A DNA stretch of 64,000 nucleotides, taken from the NCBI RefSeq assembly GCF_009707545.1, contig NZ_WLYK01000006.1:430796-494795 (forward strand). The letters run 5' to 3'. The DNA comes from Nakamurella alba (GTDB lineage: Bacteria; Actinomycetota; Actinomycetes; Mycobacteriales; Nakamurellaceae). Below the pieces are notes generated by a model that did not search any database, was not told where the DNA came from, and saw nothing but the letters and a program-made list of their open reading frames with translations. Positions 60,815-64,000 of the stretch are shown here, piece by piece; positions within the stretch are counted from its first letter, which is position 1; the number at the start of each line of letters is the position of its first letter. A program made the translations under genes and the position numbers.

Positions 60815-63550
60815 TCAGAACGGCGGGGTGTCGTCGTCGACGCCCTCGGTCTGCCAGGCGGGTTCCCACTCGCCGGGGTCGGTGATGGCGGGTGGGGGTC
60901 TTCGGGTGGTGCGGCCGAGAGCGCTGACCAGCGTCGCCGAACGGTCTACGTGTTCGGTGATGGTCCACGCCGTGAAGGTCTTCAATCGATGGTGGAACCG
61001 GCACAGCGGTCGGAGGTTGCGCAGGGTCGTCTTCCCGCCGGCGGCGGGATTCTCGTGGTCGAACGGCTCGCCGTGGTCGACGTCGCAGCGTTCGGCTTTG
61101 CGGTTGCAGCCCACCCACGAGCACGTCTGCGTGAGCAGCATGACTTTGCGGCGCAGACTCCCGGGTGGGACGTAGACGCGGTCGGACACCCCGACGGGCG
61201 CTCCGGTCTCCGGGTCGATGACCAGCAAGGTGATCGAGTTGGCGGCCTTCAACAGTTGGCGGGCGAGGTCGGGTGAGATGCAGCCGAAGCCGGACATGTC
61301 TCCGGGGTGGTCGGCCAGACCGGCGAGGGCTTCCAGGGAGATGGTGATGACGCCGTTCCAGGGCAGCGCCGGGTTGACCGCGCGGTCCTGCCACACCGGA
61401 GCTCTCCACTTCGGTGCGGGTTGTCTCCGCTGGTCGGGGTCGTCGAACCGGAAGGGATCGAACGGAGGCGGGTCGCCGGGATCCGCATCGTCGAGGCTCT
61501 CGTCAGGCCCAGAGTGACCTGCCGGATCGCCGTCGGGCGGCTCGGATTCTGAACATCCAGTGCCCTCCTGGGCCAGCGGATGTTCAGAATCGCAACAGTT
61601 CTCGGGCTCCGGCCCCGCTTCGGTGTCGAAATCCGCAGGCGAAGGACCGGTGGCCCCGTCGGCGCGGCCGACGACTCCCACTCCGGCATCCGCATCGGCA
61701 TCGGCATCGGCATCGGCATCGGCATCGGCATCGGCATCGGCATCTGCAGTCTCGTCGTCCGGATCGTAGCTGTCGTCATCCAGGTCGGCGGGTTCGTGAG
61801 CCCCACCTGTGGTGTCAGAGCTGTCATCCACCGGGCCATCGCCGACCGCCTGATCGGCGCCATCTTCGGCGTCGGCGCCGACCGAGTCCTCAGCCTTGTC
61901 GAGGTGTTCTGAATCCTCAGGCGTGCCGGCGTCGGTGCGATCGCCATCTGTGCCGGCGGAATCAGCGTCGGCAGTGTTGGCTCCGGACGGATCGCCGCCC
62001 GACCGGTGCTCGGCATTCGCGGCAGACTCGGAGGCCGGATCGTCGGTGTCCTTGCCTTCCACCTCGTCGGCCCCGTCGGCACCGGCATGGCGTTCGTCCT
62101 GCCCGACGCTCGCAGACTCATCACCACCACCGGCCGGCACGTCGTCGACGCCATCCGCGCCGGCATCGGTGCTGTCGTCACTGAACGTGTCTTCGCCGTG
62201 GACGTCATCGCTGTCGACGCTGTCGCTGTCGCTGTCGACGTCGTCGGTGTCATCGTCGTTGTCGACGTCGACGTCGACGTCATCATCGTCGGGGATGTCG
62301 CCGCCGGCGGCGACGTGGGCAGCCGCGGCGAGGATCTCACGGAGATCGATGGTGCCGTGGGCGTGGAGCTGCTCGAAGATCGCGGCGAACGCATCCGCCC
62401 GGCACTGCTCCAACGTGCGACCGCCGGCATTGCCCATGGTGCGGGCGATCTGATCGACCAGCTGCTGCACCAGTTGGGCATTCTCGGCGGTCAGGTCCGC
62501 GTAGAACCGGGCCATCGCACCGTCCAAGTCATAGCGGCCGGTGCAACGTCGGTTGAAGGCACGCTTCTCCGCCTCCGCCGCGTCCTCGGGTTCCAGGTCG
62601 GTGACGATCCGCTTCAGCAGGTACTCCAGCTTCGCCGGCGCCAGCCTCGGGGCGATCTTCAACGCCCGCCGTTCGAACTCGCACCACAAGGCGAGGTCGT
62701 TCAGCTTGCACGCGTACTTGTGGATCAACGACACCCGGGTCTGATCCAGCACACCCTCGCGCAACAGCTCGAGGGTGTCGGGCAGTTCCCTGACCAGGGC
62801 CAGGGCCCGTTGCACATAGATGTTGCCGGACTTGGGCGAGAGCACCAGCGCCGCGGCGATCTCGCCACCTGCCATGTCCTGCCGGGCCTTGGCCTGATCC
62901 AGGGTGTCCATCAGGTCGCAGAACTCCGCCTGAGAGTCCGGGTTCGACGCCCGCAGGTCGTAGATCCGCTCCGCGGCAGGGTCCTCACCCGCGTCGGAGT
63001 TCTGGCCGGCAGTGCTGTCTTGACCAGCTGCGCCCTCCCGACCGACATCGGCGCCCTGACCATCAGCGCTGTCCTGACCAGCAGCGGCGCCGTCATCCGT
63101 GCCGGTGTCCTCACCGACAGCGGTGTCCTCACCGACAGCGGTGTCCTCACCAACAGCGCTGTCCTGACCAGCACCAGTGCTCTCACCATCGACACCCTGA
63201 CCACCGAGCCCCTCACCTGCGGCATTGCCTGCACGGCGAGAGTCCTCTTCCGCGGTATGCCGGACAGGAGCGTCCTGATCGGCAGCGGAGCCCTCATCCG
63301 CGCCGGTGTCCCTGGCGTGCTTGGCGGGATGCTTGAGCAGGCCTTCGGCGGTAGGAATCACGCCAGGTTCGGCCAGCCGGGCCATCCACCCCTGTATCAC
63401 GGCCTGCATGTACGAGATCGCCTGGTAGCCCGCGGCAATCCCATCGATCACCGTCCGGCCGGACAGCTCGGCAGGGTTCAGGGTGGACAGTGCACGCAGC
63501 GCGTCTTCTGCGCGCTGCGCTGCCGGCGCCGTCTCCGACGATGCTGTCAT
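60815..63550 (-). CDS. giant hyperacidic DUF222/HNH endonuclease-like protein (13E12 type)
   Basis: 911 residues, about twice the usual size. An N-terminal helical segment (1-80), an acidic Asp/Gly/Ala/Glu insert (about 80-195), the DUF222 domain (about 200-400: ARQDMAGGEIAAALVLS, TRVSLIHKYACKL), a second, about 280-residue Asp/Ala/Gly/Ser/Glu linker, and an HNH motif near 809-860 (CSWVGCNRKAERCDVDHGEPFDH, LRPLCRFHHRLK). Such proteins are multicopy in mycobacteria and relatives, with nuclease activity rarely shown. ATG after AAAGGGGTGGG. Two in-frame repeats vary the acidic inserts. Confidence 0.88.
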   Translation of the reverse strand: MTASSETAPAAQRAEDALRALSTLNPAELSGRTVIDGIAAGYQAISYMQAVIQGWMARLAEPGVIPTAEGLLKHPAKHARDTGADEGSAADQDAPVRHTAEEDSRRAGNAAGEGLGGQGVDGESTGAGQDSAVGEDTAVGEDTAVGEDTGTDDGAAAGQDSADGQGADVGREGAAGQDSTAGQNSDAGEDPAAERIYDLRASNPDSQAEFCDLMDTLDQAKARQDMAGGEIAAALVLSPKSGNIYVQRALALVRELPDTLELLREGVLDQTRVSLIHKYACKLNDLALWCEFERRALKIAPRLAPAKLEYLLKRIVTDLEPEDAAEAEKRAFNRRCTGRYDLDGAMARFYADLTAENAQLVQQLVDQIARTMGNAGGRTLEQCRADAFAAIFEQLHAHGTIDLREILAAAAHVAAGGDIPDDDDVDVDVDNDDDTDDVDSDSDSVDSDDVHGEDTFSDDSTDAGADGVDDVPAGGGDESASVGQDERHAGADGADEVEGKDTDDPASESAANAEHRSGGDPSGANTADADSAGTDGDRTDAGTPEDSEHLDKAEDSVGADAEDGADQAVGDGPVDDSSDTTGGAHEPADLDDDSYDPDDETADADADADADADADADADADAGVGVVGRADGATGPSPADFDTEAGPEPENCCDSEHPLAQEGTGCSESEPPDGDPAGHSGPDESLDDADPGDPPPFDPFRFDDPDQRRQPAPKWRAPVWQDRAVNPALPWNGVITISLEALAGLADHPGDMSGFGCISPDLARQLLKAANSITLLVIDPETGAPVGVSDRVYVPPGSLRRKVMLLTQTCSWVGCNRKAERCDVDHGEPFDHENPAAGGKTTLRNLRPLCRFHHRLKTFTAWTITEHVDRSATLVSALGRTTRRPPPAITDPGEWEPAWQTEGVDDDTPPF
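61685..61744 (+). repeat. hexanucleotide tandem repeat (GGCATC)10
   Basis: Ten consecutive 6-base units, one a CGCATC variant. On the minus strand they encode about 20 alternating Asp-Ala residues of the acidic linker in the DUF222/HNH protein. Changes in copy number keep the frame. Confidence 0.9.
63104..63157 (+). repeat. 18-base tandem repeat, three copies
   Basis: GGTGTCCTCACCGACAGC occurs twice exactly and a third time with one change (CCAACAGC). It encodes a repeated AVGEDT motif in the N-terminal acidic insert of the DUF222/HNH protein. Confidence 0.9.

Positions 63551-64000
<450 letters not shown>

Noticed and set aside
61685..61744. CRISPR-like short repeat array
   Set aside because: The units are contiguous hexanucleotides without spacers inside a coding region, so it is a simple tandem repeat.

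Overview
The window is about 70% GC or higher, densely packed, rich in GTG and TTG starts, 1- to 4-base stop/start overlaps and leaderless genes (a TANNNT -10 box 6-8 bases before the start codon). It carries LigD/Ku end joining, an F420-type LLM oxidoreductase, a 13E12-type DUF222/HNH protein and a DUF6474-like protein. This points to a high-GC actinobacterium; Nakamurella or a relative is my best guess, but that is inference. There are no rRNA or tRNA genes, CRISPR arrays, transposases or phage genes that I can see.

Region 1 (1-8478) is the most unusual part. Seven tightly coupled minus-strand genes read leftward from a 297-base divergent promoter region: ATP-grasp ligase, HemN-like radical SAM enzyme, MFS exporter, second ATP-grasp ligase, SpeD-like pyruvoyl decarboxylase, tryptophan 2,3-dioxygenase-superfamily heme protein, and an O-methyltransferase cut by the window edge. 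A 52-residue secreted-type peptide ending in a Cys/Trp-rich tail is divergently transcribed from the same region, which holds two perfect palindromes. I recognise no characterised pathway with this gene set and propose a small biosynthetic gene cluster for an exported, amide-linked metabolite or a modified peptide.

Region 2 (8.5-31.4 kb) is catabolic and transport housekeeping: NmrA-like reductase with a YdeI-like protein, cytochrome P450, amino-acid permease, epoxide hydrolase, proline-to-glutamate catabolism (proline dehydrogenase and pruA) with a divergent TetR regulator, an MFS exporter under a palindromic operator, a duplicated hairpin repeat, a short-chain dehydrogenase, a TM0106-type RecB-like nuclease, a DUF6474-like protein, a membrane protein/YcnI/CopC copper operon, a CynX-type MFS transporter with a thioesterase, an SDR, a serine hydrolase, and a KhtTU-like K+/H+ antiporter operon ending in an APH-type kinase.

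Region 3 (31.4-44.9 kb) starts with a lower-GC AbiEi/AbiEii toxin-antitoxin locus behind a perfect 15+15 base inverted repeat. It continues with an AI-2E family permease and GNAT protein, a polar amino-acid ABC transporter, a PPOX flavoprotein, a GGDEF-EAL protein with a small STAS/SEC14-like partner, a KstD-like flavoprotein, an LLM oxidoreductase, an alpha/beta-hydrolase-fold protein lacking its nucleophile, and a TetR regulator.

Region 4 (44.9-64 kb) has a family 1 beta-glucosidase and an EamA exporter whose reading frames overlap by 161 bases, divergent from a MarR regulator across two strong palindromes. Then follow two unrecognised small proteins, a methyltransferase, xylose isomerase with a divergent ROK repressor, a TIGR03086-type protein, argS, a lipoprotein serine hydrolase, the divergent ligD/ku pair, and a giant hyperacidic DUF222/HNH protein. 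The window ends inside a GCC-rich minisatellite.
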